NCBI GenBank assembly: GCA_024684665.1
Contig: JAIKWN010000194.1
Coordinates: 1-7,563 of the forward strand
Reading direction: 5' to 3'
DNA length: 7,563 nt
Source: Clostridiales bacterium
Lineage (GTDB): Bacteria; Bacillota_A; Clostridia; Christensenellales; Aristaeellaceae
Shown here: positions 1 to 5,673 of the stretch, one piece after another
Position numbering within the stretch: position 1 is the first letter of the stretch
How the letters are laid out: every line of letters starts with the position of its first letter
Notes under the pieces: model-generated
Databases searched by the model: none
What the model saw: only the letters and a program-made list of their open reading frames with translations
Told to the model about the DNA's origin: nothing
Program-made: the position numbers and the translations under genes

Positions 1-174
1 GTTCTTCTCCAGCAGGCCGGTGACTTTAGCGGTTACACCAAACTTGACCAGATCCGGATCTGATGCCACAAAAGCCTTCTTGAAGCCTTTTGCGGCAACG
101 ATGCCAGGGATCTCCTCGATGGCGCCGTGGCCATGGTAGGATGTGCCGTTCAGGACAAAGCGATTGACAGACAT
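1..174 (-). CDS. Iron-containing (FucO-like) alcohol dehydrogenase, N-terminal fragment
   Basis: The first 58 codons of a gene that leaves the window at position 1. The product begins MSVNRFVLNGTSYHGHGAIE and continues with a segment containing KAFVASDPDLVKFGV. This is the N-terminal half of the NAD(P)-binding domain of group III metal-dependent alcohol dehydrogenases, closest by eye to lactaldehyde reductase FucO (reduction of lactaldehyde to 1,2-propanediol) and related butanol/1,3-propanediol dehydrogenases. The metal-binding His/Asp residues lie outside the window, so metal and substrate cannot be judged. The ATG at 172-174 is chosen because a strong purine-rich ribosome-binding site (GAGGAGGAG) lies a few bases upstream. 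The gene follows the iron-sulfur gene on the same strand after a 156-base gap that holds a possible promoter. Family assignment is fairly sure; exact substrate is not. Confidence 0.8.
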   Translation of the reverse strand, partial: MSVNRFVLNGTSYHGHGAIEEIPGIVAAKGFKKAFVASDPDLVKFGVTAKVTGLLEKN

Positions 175-223
175 TTGATTCTCCTCCTCGTTATTCTGAT
201 TCGCAATCCACAGGACAGCTTAT

Positions 224-259
224 CGACAGTATTTTATACGATATCGCCGGCTTTTACAA
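224..259 (-). promoter_or_regulatory. Candidate promoter for the FucO-like gene
   Basis: On the minus strand, TTGTAA (259-254) is followed after 17 bases by TAAAAT (236-231), 4/6 and 5/6 matches to -35 and -10 boxes. This would start transcription near 224, leaving a leader of about 50 bases before the ATG. An 8-bp palindrome CGATATCG (239-246) lies in the spacer. No clear terminator separates this gene from the iron-sulfur gene upstream, so read-through is also possible. The rest of the 175-330 gap shows nothing else convincing. Confidence 0.35.
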
Positions 260-330
260 TGGTGGAACAGGTAAGCATTGCGATAAAAAGTATCGGTCGT
301 CTGATTACCCTACTCCATCATGGTTCCCTC

Positions 331-1047
331 TCAGTCCAAAATGTCGCCGTCACGGGAAATGGTCACGACCTGCCAGGGAATAAACTTTCCGCTGTTTCTC
401 AGCGCATTCTCTGCTGCCCGCTGAAGCCCGCCGCAGCATGGCACTTCCATGCGGACAATTGTAACACTCTTAATGTCGTTATCCCTGATGATGGCTGTCA
501 GCTTTTCCGTGTAATCTACATCGTCCAGCTTTGGACAACCGATAATGGTCACCTTGCCCCGCATGAATTCCTCATGCAGGTTTGCATAGGCATACGCTGT
601 GCAGTCGGCAGCGATCAGCAGCTTTGCGCCGTCAAAAAAGGGAGCCTGTGTCGGCACCAGTTTAATCTGGCAGGGCCACTGCGCCAGACGGGATACTGGT
701 TTTCCCATGCTTACCGGCGCGCGCTTCGCCTCGTTCTGTTTGAACTGCATCATCCGTGAACCGGGGCATCCGCCTTCATGATGTTCATGCTTCATTTCGT
801 TCATTTTCTTAGCCTCCTGTGCTTTCCTGACCGCCGCTTCGTCGTATTCCGGCGCTTCTCTTTCTTCAAAAGTGATAGCTCCCGTCGGGCAATTCGGCAG
901 GCAGTCGCCGAAACCGTCGCAGAAATTCTCCCTGACCAGCTTTGCTTTACCGTTGACTATATCAATGGCTCCTTCATGGCAGGCAGCCGCGCAGAGTCCG
1001 CAGCCATTGCATTTACCTTCGTCGATGTGAATGATCTTCCGGATCAT
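331..1047 (-). CDS. 4Fe-4S ferredoxin-like protein with C-terminal cysteine-rich domain
   Basis: A 238-residue protein with an N-terminal bacterial ferredoxin domain. C13-x2-C16-x2-C19-x3-C23 is a complete cluster motif. The second motif has C43, C49 and C53-P but phenylalanine (F46) where the second cysteine is expected, so cluster II may be [3Fe-4S], use another ligand, or be absent. A charged, His-rich linker (about 70-100, with HEHHEGGCPG) leads to a C-terminal domain of about 130 residues with further cysteines (QWPC, AADC, IGCPKLDD, and C204-C205 in a PCCGG motif). It is probably a cytoplasmic electron carrier or iron-sulfur sensor partner. The start is ATG 1047: AAGGAGG lies 8 bases upstream, whereas the in-frame GTG at 1056 overlaps that site. 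It is divergent from a Crp/Fnr-type regulator, an arrangement known for HcpR loci with ferredoxin-like genes. Partner and exact role are unknown. Confidence 0.85.
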   Translation of the reverse strand: MIRKIIHIDEGKCNGCGLCAAACHEGAIDIVNGKAKLVRENFCDGFGDCLPNCPTGAITFEEREAPEYDEAAVRKAQEAKKMNEMKHEHHEGGCPGSRMMQFKQNEAKRAPVSMGKPVSRLAQWPCQIKLVPTQAPFFDGAKLLIAADCTAYAYANLHEEFMRGKVTIIGCPKLDDVDYTEKLTAIIRDNDIKSVTIVRMEVPCCGGLQRAAENALRNSGKFIPWQVVTISRDGDILD

Positions 1048-1069
1048 GTCTAACACCTCCTTGCGTTTA

Positions 1070-1082
1070 CGGTTGTATTGTA
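1070..1082 (-). promoter_or_regulatory. Candidate activator-dependent promoter of the 4Fe-4S gene
   Basis: TACAAT on the minus strand (1082-1077) is a good -10 box, giving a start near 1070. The -35 position 17 bases upstream (1105-1100, CATACG) does not resemble TTGACA. Counting 1070 as +1, the centre of the palindrome at 1103-1120 falls at -41.5, the classic class II position for Crp/Fnr activators. A poor -35 box combined with a site at -41.5 fits an activator-dependent promoter. The start site is inferred, not measured. Confidence 0.5.
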
Positions 1083-1102
1083 GCAGGATTTGTATGGAGC
1101 GT

Positions 1103-1120
1103 ATGTGGTTGTGACCACAT
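1103..1120. promoter_or_regulatory. Palindromic Crp/Fnr-type operator in the divergent intergenic region
   Basis: ATGTGGT-TGTG-ACCACAT is a perfect inverted repeat with 7-base arms and a 4-base spacer, between the divergent iron-sulfur and regulator genes. Two-fold symmetry with short spacing is what Crp/Fnr dimers bind. The half-site TGTGGT differs from Crp (TGTGA), Fnr (TTGAT) and the TTGAC-type sites reported for HcpR. The site lies 25 bases upstream of the regulator ATG, so it could also mediate autoregulation. Binding by the neighbouring regulator is inference from position. Confidence 0.7.
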
Positions 1121-1145
1121 TTTTATAAAGATTGGAGATAATTGG

Positions 1146-1799
1146 ATGGATATCCAGCAGTTACAAGATTCCATGCTTTTCCGGGAAATGACAGCAGCAG
1201 AAATCACTAAAGCTCTGCAGGTGCTGGAAGCAGATGAGAAAAGCTATGAAAAAAGCGAAATACTCCTGATTGCCGGTTCAGTCACGGATCGGATGGGGCT
1301 TGTACTTGAGGGCAGCGTAACGATAGAAAGCAATGACGTCTGGGGCAACCGCACGATTATCAGTCATGTCGGTCGCGGCCAAGTTTTTGCGGAAACCTAT
1401 GCGCTGCTGGATCATGAGCCTATGCTTGTCGATGTGACGGCAAACGAAAACTGCCGCATTCTTTTTCTTCGAAGCGGCAGAATTCAATGTTTGAAAACCA
1501 ATCCAGAACCCTGGGCGCTGAAGGTCATCACGAATCTGCTGACGATCTCCACGCACAAAAACCTGATCCTTTCCAGGCGAAACTTCCATACCGCTCCAAA
1601 GAGTATCCGGGGTCGAGTGATGGCCTATCTCAACTCGGTGTCCCTGCAAAGGCAAAGCCGGGAATTTGATATTCCATTTGACCGGCAGCAGCTGGCGGAT
1701 TATCTGAATCTGGAGCGCAGCGCATTATCAAAGGAGCTCGGCAAAATGCAAAAGGACGGTCTGATTTATTGCAGAAAGAACCATTTCATTATTTTGTAA
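1146..1799 (+). CDS. Crp/Fnr-family transcriptional regulator
   Basis: A 217-residue protein of normal Crp/Fnr length. Residues about 10-120 form the cyclic-nucleotide-binding-like beta barrel (LVLEGSVTI, then GQVFAETYALLDHEPM). The Arg-Ser pair that holds the cAMP phosphate in Crp is not seen (PMLVDV occupies that stretch), so cAMP is an unlikely ligand. A long dimerisation helix follows (about 121-145), then a winged helix-turn-helix at about 175-217, with RQQLADYLNLERSALSKEL as helix-turn-recognition helix. There is no N-terminal cysteine cluster as in Fnr; the few cysteines are scattered. The start ATG 1146 has GGAG 8 bases upstream. The gene is divergent from the 4Fe-4S gene and shares the palindrome at 1103-1120. 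Its layout recalls HcpR-type nitrosative or redox-stress regulators (some of which bind heme), but the effector here cannot be read from sequence. Confidence 0.88.
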   Translation: MDIQQLQDSMLFREMTAAEITKALQVLEADEKSYEKSEILLIAGSVTDRMGLVLEGSVTIESNDVWGNRTIISHVGRGQVFAETYALLDHEPMLVDVTANENCRILFLRSGRIQCLKTNPEPWALKVITNLLTISTHKNLILSRRNFHTAPKSIRGRVMAYLNSVSLQRQSREFDIPFDRQQLADYLNLERSALSKELGKMQKDGLIYCRKNHFIIL

Positions 1800-1856
1800 A
1801 CAGGGTCGCAACCTTCACATGCGCGTTGTTTCAAGGGATCTCCGCCCAAAACAGTG

Positions 1857-1888
1857 AAAACCTGCATGAACACTTGGTTTCATGCAGG
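1857..1888 (-). terminator. Rho-independent terminator of the tRNA-Ser gene
   Basis: A perfect 10-bp stem (CCTGCATGAA at 1861-1870 with TTCATGCAGG at 1879-1888) has an 8-base loop. On the minus strand it is followed by TTTT (1860-1857). It starts 8 bases after the tRNA CCA end. On the plus strand there is no T run, so it is not a good terminator for the regulator gene. Confidence 0.75.
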
Positions 1889-1895
1889 TCTCCTG

Positions 1896-1984
1896 TGGCG
1901 GAGCGGGTGGGATTCGAACCCACGGACAGTTTCCCGTCACCTGATTTCGAGTCAGGGCCGTTATGACCACTTCGATACCGCTCC
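1896..1984 (-). tRNA. tRNA-Ser (anticodon CGA)
   Basis: The full cloverleaf can be read on the minus strand. The acceptor arms GGAGCGG (1984-1978) and CCGCTCC (1906-1900) pair, with discriminator G and an encoded CCA (1898-1896). The anticodon stem CCTGA/TCAGG encloses the loop CTCGAAA, giving anticodon CGA (1949-1947), which reads UCG codons. The long variable arm expected for class II tRNA-Ser is present. The T arm is GTGGG-TTCGAAT-CCCAC. Length is 89 nt including CCA. The gene has its own consensus-like promoter and terminator and stands alone. Confidence 0.97.
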
Positions 1985-2012
1985 AAAAACGCGCTTCCTT
2001 CCGGAAGCGCGT
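1985..2012 (-). terminator. Terminator of the flavin-switch operon, placed just before the tRNA
   Basis: On the minus strand, ACGCGCTTCC (2012-2003), loop GGAA, GGAAGCGCGT (1998-1989) form a perfect 10-bp stem, followed by a five-T run that abuts the tRNA 5' end. It should stop transcripts arriving from the upstream operon. The tRNA promoter start is predicted inside the 5' arm (about 2008), so tRNA transcripts would hold only a 6-bp remnant of the stem, separated from the T run, and should escape termination. Confidence 0.75.
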
Positions 2013-2043
2013 ATATTATAAGGCAAGCGCAGGTTTCCGTCAA
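2008..2043 (-). promoter_or_regulatory. Promoter of tRNA-Ser
   Basis: TTGACG (2043-2038) and a perfect TATAAT (2020-2015) are separated by 17 bases on the minus strand, predicting a start near 2008, about 24 bases upstream of the mature tRNA. The -35 box lies in the loop of a 7-bp inverted repeat (CAGGTTT at 2030-2036 with AAACCTG at 2047-2053), which may be incidental. Confidence 0.8.
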
Positions 2044-2088
2044 GCAAAACCTGACCATACCCCATGCCGGATGTACGCATGGCCATGG

Positions 2089-3366
2089 TTATCTCAGCAG
2101 TTCCGTCAGCACACGCCCTTGCGCATCTGGCAAGGAGATTCTAAGGGCAGCCGCCACGGTCGGCGCTTCATCCGTCAGGGAGCTTTCTGCAATCTCCGCG
2201 CCGTTCCGGAAAGCCGGGCCTTTGCAGAAAAAGCAGGGCTGCGGTCCCCGGTCCGGATGATAGCCATGCGTAGCCATCGCGTCTCCTCCCCTCCTGGGCC
2301 GCAGGGCTTCGCCGGAAATGCTGCCGGACACCGCCGTCTTCCCGTCCATTTCACAGAAAAACGAGAAAGCGCCAGACAGGTGTTCTTCTATTTCTGCTTC
2401 TTCTACCTCGTAAATCCGGGTCACGCCGTATTGCTTCCAGCCCGCAAGGAGGGCGCGCATACGCTCCCGGGCCGCTGTCTCCTCCGGATTTTTCAGGCGG
2501 ACCTCGAAGCACATTCCGGCAGGGAGACAGAAGGCATCCCAATCCAAGAAACTAGATGCTCCTGCAGTAGCGCTCTCGCGGGCGCGGATGAGCCCCATCT
2601 CCTTCAGGAGGACGTTCGGAGAGAAGATCCGGGAGACATCCAGCTGGCCATGATCGGAGGTCAGAACAAAATTCGTAACTGCTTCGTCCCCGTTTGCCGA
2701 AACGACGTCAAAGATCCATCCCAGCCAAGTATCCGTTTCTCTCAGGGCCTGCCGGATGTGCGGTCCCCGGGCGCCATACAGGTGTTTCACCTCGTCCAGG
2801 TTCGCAGGATGGAGCAGAAGGACATCCGGGCAGAAGCGCCGGAGGATCTCGCAGGCCCAGGTCACGGCGGCCGCGTCCGCCTGGGGATGGGAGGAAAGAT
2901 CCTGACAGGGATACTCCCGCAGGATCTTAAGCACCTCCGGCGAAGAGCCCATGCGGGCCATGGCAGACTCTGCGCTGTCCTCCGCTCCCTGGGGCCAGTA
3001 TTCCGGGATGAGCCAGTCGCAGCCTGGATGCCGCCCCGTCCCCGGCCAGAAGACGGATGCGGTCGATAATCCCGCGCGCTTTGCCGCGAAGAGGAGGTCG
3101 TCCGGTTCCCGGTTGTGATCCCGCTCCCAATGCCAGGGCGCAGGGCGCACACCCGGCGCGAATACCAGGTTGTTCGCAATCCCTGTGCGCTCCGGAAAGC
3201 ATCCGGTCAGCATCGCGGCATGACAGGGATAGGTCAGCGTCGGATATACGGAGCGGACCCTCTGTACCCTCGCGCCTCCCGCTAACCGGGAAGCATTCGG
3301 CATGGTCAGAAGTTCCGAGAGCTCCTCTCCCGTCATGGCATCAATGGAGACGAAGATAAGTTTCAT
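2089..3366 (-). CDS. Nucleotide pyrophosphatase/phosphodiesterase (NPP) family enzyme
   Basis: A 425-residue protein of the alkaline phosphatase superfamily, NPP (type I phosphodiesterase) branch. All expected catalytic elements are visible: D9 in VSID (metal); T45 in PTLTYPCH (nucleophile); N66 in GIANN (21 residues after the Thr, as in autotaxin); D191 and H195 in LDEVKHLYG; D238-H239 in TSDHG; and H367 in ATHGYHP, followed by GPAF. It should therefore be an active two-zinc enzyme cleaving phosphodiester or pyrophosphate bonds. It has no signal peptide, so it acts in the cytosol. The start MKLIFVSID is chosen because the fold begins there. Its ribosome-binding site is weak, GTG 3375 is possible, and the reading frame runs open to 3492 but would overlap the previous gene. 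It is last in the FMN-riboswitch operon, in the place where ugp operons carry the diesterase UgpQ. FAD to FMN plus AMP is a plausible reaction; glycerophosphodiester hydrolysis is the main alternative. Confidence 0.85.
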   Translation of the reverse strand: MKLIFVSIDAMTGEELSELLTMPNASRLAGGARVQRVRSVYPTLTYPCHAAMLTGCFPERTGIANNLVFAPGVRPAPWHWERDHNREPDDLLFAAKRAGLSTASVFWPGTGRHPGCDWLIPEYWPQGAEDSAESAMARMGSSPEVLKILREYPCQDLSSHPQADAAAVTWACEILRRFCPDVLLLHPANLDEVKHLYGARGPHIRQALRETDTWLGWIFDVVSANGDEAVTNFVLTSDHGQLDVSRIFSPNVLLKEMGLIRARESATAGASSFLDWDAFCLPAGMCFEVRLKNPEETAARERMRALLAGWKQYGVTRIYEVEEAEIEEHLSGAFSFFCEMDGKTAVSGSISGEALRPRRGGDAMATHGYHPDRGPQPCFFCKGPAFRNGAEIAESSLTDEAPTVAAALRISLPDAQGRVLTELLR

Positions 3367-3422
3367 CTTTTTCACAGCTTCTTTTTCCCGGCATGATGTT
3401 GCCGCAGCCTCCGGGAGTACGA

Positions 3423-3455
3423 CGGCCTGTCCCGATGTGACGGCGGGCCAGGCCG
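3423..3455 (-). other. Intergenic stem-loop between binding-protein and NPP genes
   Basis: CGGCCTG (3423-3429) pairs with CAGGCCG (3449-3455), and inside it CCCG (3431-3434) pairs with CGGG (3444-3447), with one mismatch and a 9-base loop. It begins about 9 bases after the stop codon of the binding-protein gene. No T run follows on the minus strand, so it is not a standard terminator. Such hairpins after binding-protein genes often protect the upstream mRNA and lower downstream expression. Confidence 0.5.
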
Positions 3456-3463
3456 CCACTTCC

Positions 3464-4771
3464 TTACGGATTCGCCCGCAGGTACTGTTCAAGCAGGCCG
3501 TTCAGGTCCTCTTCCATCAGCTCCGCCGTCTCTTCCGGGGAAAGGTCTTCCTCCAGCATGTCGGAGACGTCGTTTTGGATGGCGTAATAGAAGTCCGCGG
3601 AAGGGCCAACGGTGACGCTGCGCATGGAATCCGGTGTTTCCATCAGCTGCCGTAGCCCCACGTCGTACTGGGGATATTCGAGGATCAGCGTCTGCCAGGC
3701 GCTGCTTTCAGCCGCCTGCATGTTGCTCGGCAGATACCCGGTTCCCGCGGCCAGCCGCGCCTGCACATCCGCGCCAGTCAGCCAGGTTACAAAAGTCCAG
3801 GCCGCCTGTCGCCGCGCCTCGTCCGTACCGAACATGACGAGGCAGCTCCCGGAGACCGTCGCGCCCGCCGAAGCGTCCGCGTTCACCTTTGGGTAATATG
3901 CCGCGCCCAGTTCAAACCGGCCGCCAATCTTCGAAAGGAGGGACGCGGTGTTGGAGCTGGAGCTCGTCATGATCGCCTGCTGTCCTGCCACGAAAGCGTC
4001 CGTGGACCCGGCGGAGTTATCCAGCGCGCCACTCGCATACAGCGCTTTCCACTCTTGCAGGAAGGCAAGCAGTGCACCGTTCTCGATGCAGGCGAGACGG
4101 GTCGCCGTCTCCTCCGTACCGTTGTGCCCGTCCACTAGATCACTTCCCAGCTGGCCCAGCCAGTTCGCCAAAGTGGGCGTATTGGGCAGACTCGCGTAGA
4201 CCGTCAGCTTCTGCCCGTCGGCGTTCGTCTCAGGCAGAACGCCCGCCAGCGCACCGATATCCGAAAGCGTCCCCGGCGCCGCCGCGCCTGCCGCATCCAG
4301 CAGGCTCTTGTTATAGTAAAGCAGCGTGGTGGAGGTGGCAAAGGGCAGGCCGAGCTGCCGGCCCGAAAGGTTCCAGTTCATCAGGGCCGGGGCCAGCATC
4401 ATTGAAAGATCCGCCTCCGGGTGATCGGCAAGGGCGTCATCCACCGTATAAGCGGTTTCCGCTGCCGCGTAAGCCACCTTGCCAGTCGCATCGATCTGCA
4501 TCACGTCCGGCAGGGTATCGTACTGCCCCGCAGCCAGAATGCTGTTCATCTTCGTGGTGGCGTCGCTGTATTTTCCCTGGAAGACGGATTCCACGTGGAT
4601 GCCCGCTTCCTTTCCGACAGTTTCGTTGAATTCCTGTACGAATTCGTCCATCAGCGCGCCCGCCTCCTCCGACATGGAATGCCAGAGGGTGATGTTCGTC
4701 TCCGCCAGAGCGGACGCTGTCAGCAGAAGGACCAGAACCAGTGTGAACAAAGCTGTTTTCATCGTTTTCAT
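3464..4771 (-). CDS. UgpB-like ABC transporter substrate-binding protein
   Basis: A 435-residue extracellular solute-binding protein (family 1). Residues 1-23 are a signal peptide (two Lys, a hydrophobic core LFTLVLVLLLTA, and SALA before Glu24), which looks like a signal peptidase I site. There is no lipobox cysteine. The mature part matches E. coli UgpB by eye along its length: ITLWHSM (27-33), GLPFATSTTLLYYNKS (141-156), a GSCLVMFGTDE segment, ATGYLPSNM in the C-terminal lobe and a final helical tail. UgpB binds sn-glycerol-3-phosphate or glycerophosphodiesters; here the ligand is open because the operon is under an FMN riboswitch. Start ATG 4771 has AAGGAGGT 6 bases upstream, stronger than for the in-frame ATG three codons on. 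A small 5-bp hairpin (4815-4831) lies in the 68-base gap after the UgpE-like gene. Confidence 0.88.
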   Translation of the reverse strand: MKTMKTALFTLVLVLLLTASALAETNITLWHSMSEEAGALMDEFVQEFNETVGKEAGIHVESVFQGKYSDATTKMNSILAAGQYDTLPDVMQIDATGKVAYAAAETAYTVDDALADHPEADLSMMLAPALMNWNLSGRQLGLPFATSTTLLYYNKSLLDAAGAAAPGTLSDIGALAGVLPETNADGQKLTVYASLPNTPTLANWLGQLGSDLVDGHNGTEETATRLACIENGALLAFLQEWKALYASGALDNSAGSTDAFVAGQQAIMTSSSSNTASLLSKIGGRFELGAAYYPKVNADASAGATVSGSCLVMFGTDEARRQAAWTFVTWLTGADVQARLAAGTGYLPSNMQAAESSAWQTLILEYPQYDVGLRQLMETPDSMRSVTVGPSADFYYAIQNDVSDMLEEDLSPEETAELMEEDLNGLLEQYLRANP

Positions 4772-4839
4772 GGGTATACCTCCTTACAGTCTTAGCCGGA
4801 GTTTTATCGCGCATCCCCGCAAAATCCGGGGCATCTGCG

Positions 4840-5673
4840 TCAGGAGAGGAGCGGGCCGCTTTCCATGGCCCGGGAGACGTATCGCCGGAGGACGGCGTAG
4901 AGCAGCATAGCCGGTAGCATCACGACGGCCGCACCGGCCAGCATCATTTCATAATTCGAAGCCTCCGGCGTCGTCAGCATGGTGAGTCCTACCTGCACCG
5001 TCCGCATCTCCGGACGGTTTGTGACGAGAAGCGGCCAGAGATAGGCGTTCCACTGGGTGAGGAAGCTCTGCAGGAACAGGGTGACCAGGAGCGGCGAAGC
5101 AGCGGGCAGGAGGATGAAAACGAGGAAGCGAAGATCGCCGCAGCCGTCCAGCATAGCCGCCTCCCGCAGGGCCTTCGGTGAAGTCAGGAAATGCTGGCGC
5201 AGCATGAACATCTGCGCCGCCCCCGCGAAGCTGACGATCCCCATGCCGAGATACGTATCGACAAGCCCCATGCTGGAAACCGTCTGGTAGTTGGCAATGG
5301 TCAGCGTGTCCGCCGGCATCATCATGGTGCCCAGCAGCAGGAAGAAGCATATTTTATGCCCGGGGAAATCGTAAAAGACAAAAGCATAGGCGGCCAGCAC
5401 CGCGAGGGCGATGCGAATGGCGCTCGTCATCCCCGCCACGATCAGCGAATTCAGGGTATAGCGCAGCATTGGCGCCTGCTCGAACACCTTACGGAAGTTT
5501 TCGAAATTGAGAAAGTTCGCGGGCAGCACAGTGGGCGGCCAGGCCGAAAACTCCGCCGGATTCTTGAAGGCCCCGCAAAACCCGTAGAAGACGGGAAAGA
5601 GCACGGTCATCGCCAGCAGCAGCGCAAGCGTATCCAGCGCCGCATCCAGAAGGGCATGTTTTTTCTTTGTCAC
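4840..5673 (-). CDS. UgpE-like ABC transporter permease
   Basis: A 277-residue inner-membrane permease of the MalG/UgpE type with six hydrophobic segments (about 12-34, 74-100, 107-125, 138-158, 183-203, 240-263). The cytoplasmic EAA loop that docks the ATPase is at 171-190 (EAAMLDGCGD, then ILLP). The length is normal for the family. It starts with GTG at 5673, whose bases are shared with the TGA of the upstream permease (4-base GTGA overlap), with GGAGGGT about 9 bases before it, indicating coupled translation. It forms the membrane pore with the UgpA-like subunit and receives substrate from the UgpB-like protein. Family assignment is firm; substrate follows whatever the binding protein carries. 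Confidence 0.9.
   Translation of the reverse strand: MTKKKHALLDAALDTLALLLAMTVLFPVFYGFCGAFKNPAEFSAWPPTVLPANFLNFENFRKVFEQAPMLRYTLNSLIVAGMTSAIRIALAVLAAYAFVFYDFPGHKICFFLLLGTMMMPADTLTIANYQTVSSMGLVDTYLGMGIVSFAGAAQMFMLRQHFLTSPKALREAAMLDGCGDLRFLVFILLPAASPLLVTLFLQSFLTQWNAYLWPLLVTNRPEMRTVQVGLTMLTTPEASNYEMMLAGAAVVMLPAMLLYAVLRRYVSRAMESGPLLS

Noticed and set aside
1048..1056. GTG at 1056 as start of the 4Fe-4S gene
   Set aside because: It lies next to the AAGGAGG sequence, which is ideally spaced for ATG 1047 and has no room to serve the GTG.
1861..1888. The 10-bp hairpin as terminator of the Crp/Fnr-type gene
   Set aside because: On the plus strand it is followed by TCTCC, not a T run; on the minus strand TTTT follows, so it belongs to the tRNA.
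2063..2083. CCATGC/GCATGG inverted repeat downstream of the NPP gene as its terminator
   Set aside because: The stem is only 6 bp and there is no T run; the hairpin at 1985-2012 is a far better candidate.
1963..3069. Plus-strand open frame of 368 codons opposite the tRNA and NPP genes
   Set aside because: It runs through a tRNA, a promoter and the antisense of a gene with all NPP catalytic motifs; its translation is rich in Arg/Pro/Gly and shows no domain.
3367..3492. Longer N-terminus of the NPP protein starting at 3492
   Set aside because: It would overlap the 3' end of the binding-protein gene, has no ribosome-binding site, and the extra residues precede a fold that clearly begins at MKLIFVSID.
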